DNA from: Clostridia bacterium
GTDB lineage: Bacteria > Bacillota > Clostridia > Oscillospirales > CAG-272
DNA: 38,128 bases
Direction: 5' to 3'
Assembly: GCA_017398585.1 (NCBI GenBank)
Contig: JAFQFS010000121.1
Span: forward strand, 1-38,128
Both the position numbers and the translations under genes were made by a program. Below are positions 37,926 to 38,128 of the stretch, piece after piece (position 1 is the stretch's first letter; each line of letters begins with the position of its first letter). The notes below the pieces were generated by a model that was not told the DNA's origin, ran no database searches, and saw nothing but the letters and a program-made list of their open reading frames with translations.

Positions 37926-38128
37926 CAGGACGTCTGCGAGTACAGACTGCATGTTTTTTGCGCACCTGCGGTGCGGAAGGTGGAAAAATGACTTTTCAAG
38001 TCATTTTTCTAAAGTTTTATGTGCCTGCGCGGCACGGCGCAAGAGAGGACCGGTCGCGGTCCTCTCTTGACTCTCCACGACCAGAGAAGGGGAAGGCTCC
38101 CCTTCTCTGGACTCTTCCCCTCGGATAT
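37926..38128. repeat. S element copy D (cut by window edge)
   Basis: It begins CAGGAC, GTCTGCGAGTACAGAC, then a GGAAGGTGG segment, AAAAATGACTT/AAGTCATTTTT, GTGCC-TGCGC-GGCAC, AAGAGAGGACC/GGTCCTCTCTT and CCAGAGAAGGGGA-type stems, and is cut before the core. It shows the GTCTGC hairpin and the A-rich hairpin together at one end, which the other copies show separately. Confidence 0.75.

Overview
The window looks like chromosome of an uncultured or gut-type member of the Clostridia (Bacillota), G+C a little over half. The reasons are the holB-ricT-trmN6-rsmI / metG-tatD gene order, Firmicutes-type Shine-Dalgarno (SD) sequences, consensus sigma-A promoters (TTGACA-17-TATAAT recurs), a perfect cre-type operator, and clostridial families such as the TatD-linked radical SAM protein and TmcAL. 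The genus cannot be named from sequence alone.

Layout: 1-3976 holds an XRE/TPR regulator, acetate kinase (ackA) and the divergent acetate-using tRNA enzyme gene tmcAL. 3977-19085 is a long train of minus-strand genes: holB, ricT, a small ferredoxin, a TrmN6-type methyltransferase, rsmI, a sugar isomerase-like protein, a sulfatase, nagA, metG, tatD, a TatD-linked radical SAM protein and an AraC-GNAT fusion regulator. It is the conserved housekeeping cluster with three carbohydrate genes set between rsmI and metG. 19403-24343 holds a membrane-anchored YpeB-like protein, a GtaA/DUF4965-type hydrolase and an alpha-L-fucosidase. 24764-29078 holds a GNAT enzyme, a second XRE/TPR regulator, tRNA-Thr and a PfkB kinase-mtlD operon. 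29904-34277 holds a family 4 uracil-DNA glycosylase, an exported protein, a threonine-aldolase-like enzyme and a double flavodoxin-fold protein. 34524-37865 holds an ECF sigma factor fused to a winged-helix protein, two phage-type genes and tRNA-Leu.

The most unusual content is between the genes. Nearly every gap is filled by hairpin-built dispersed repeats of at least four kinds, given working names here. P/L elements are pairs of long GGGGAAAAC...GTTTTCCCC palindromes flanking a nested stem, or a roughly 400-nt core in the L form. S elements are about 420 bp, mirror-symmetric trains of hairpins whose stems change sequence but keep pairing. T elements are MITE-like, with CAATGnTGTCAACTTAAG-type ends. 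There are also two arrays of consecutive small hairpins. One T copy sits inside a P element, flanked by an 11-bp direct repeat, which is good evidence that T elements move.

Metabolically the genes suggest use of host or dietary glycans (fucose, sulfated sugars, GlcNAc-6-phosphate) and mannitol, with acetate formation through AckA. No CRISPR array, rRNA or complete insertion sequence was seen.
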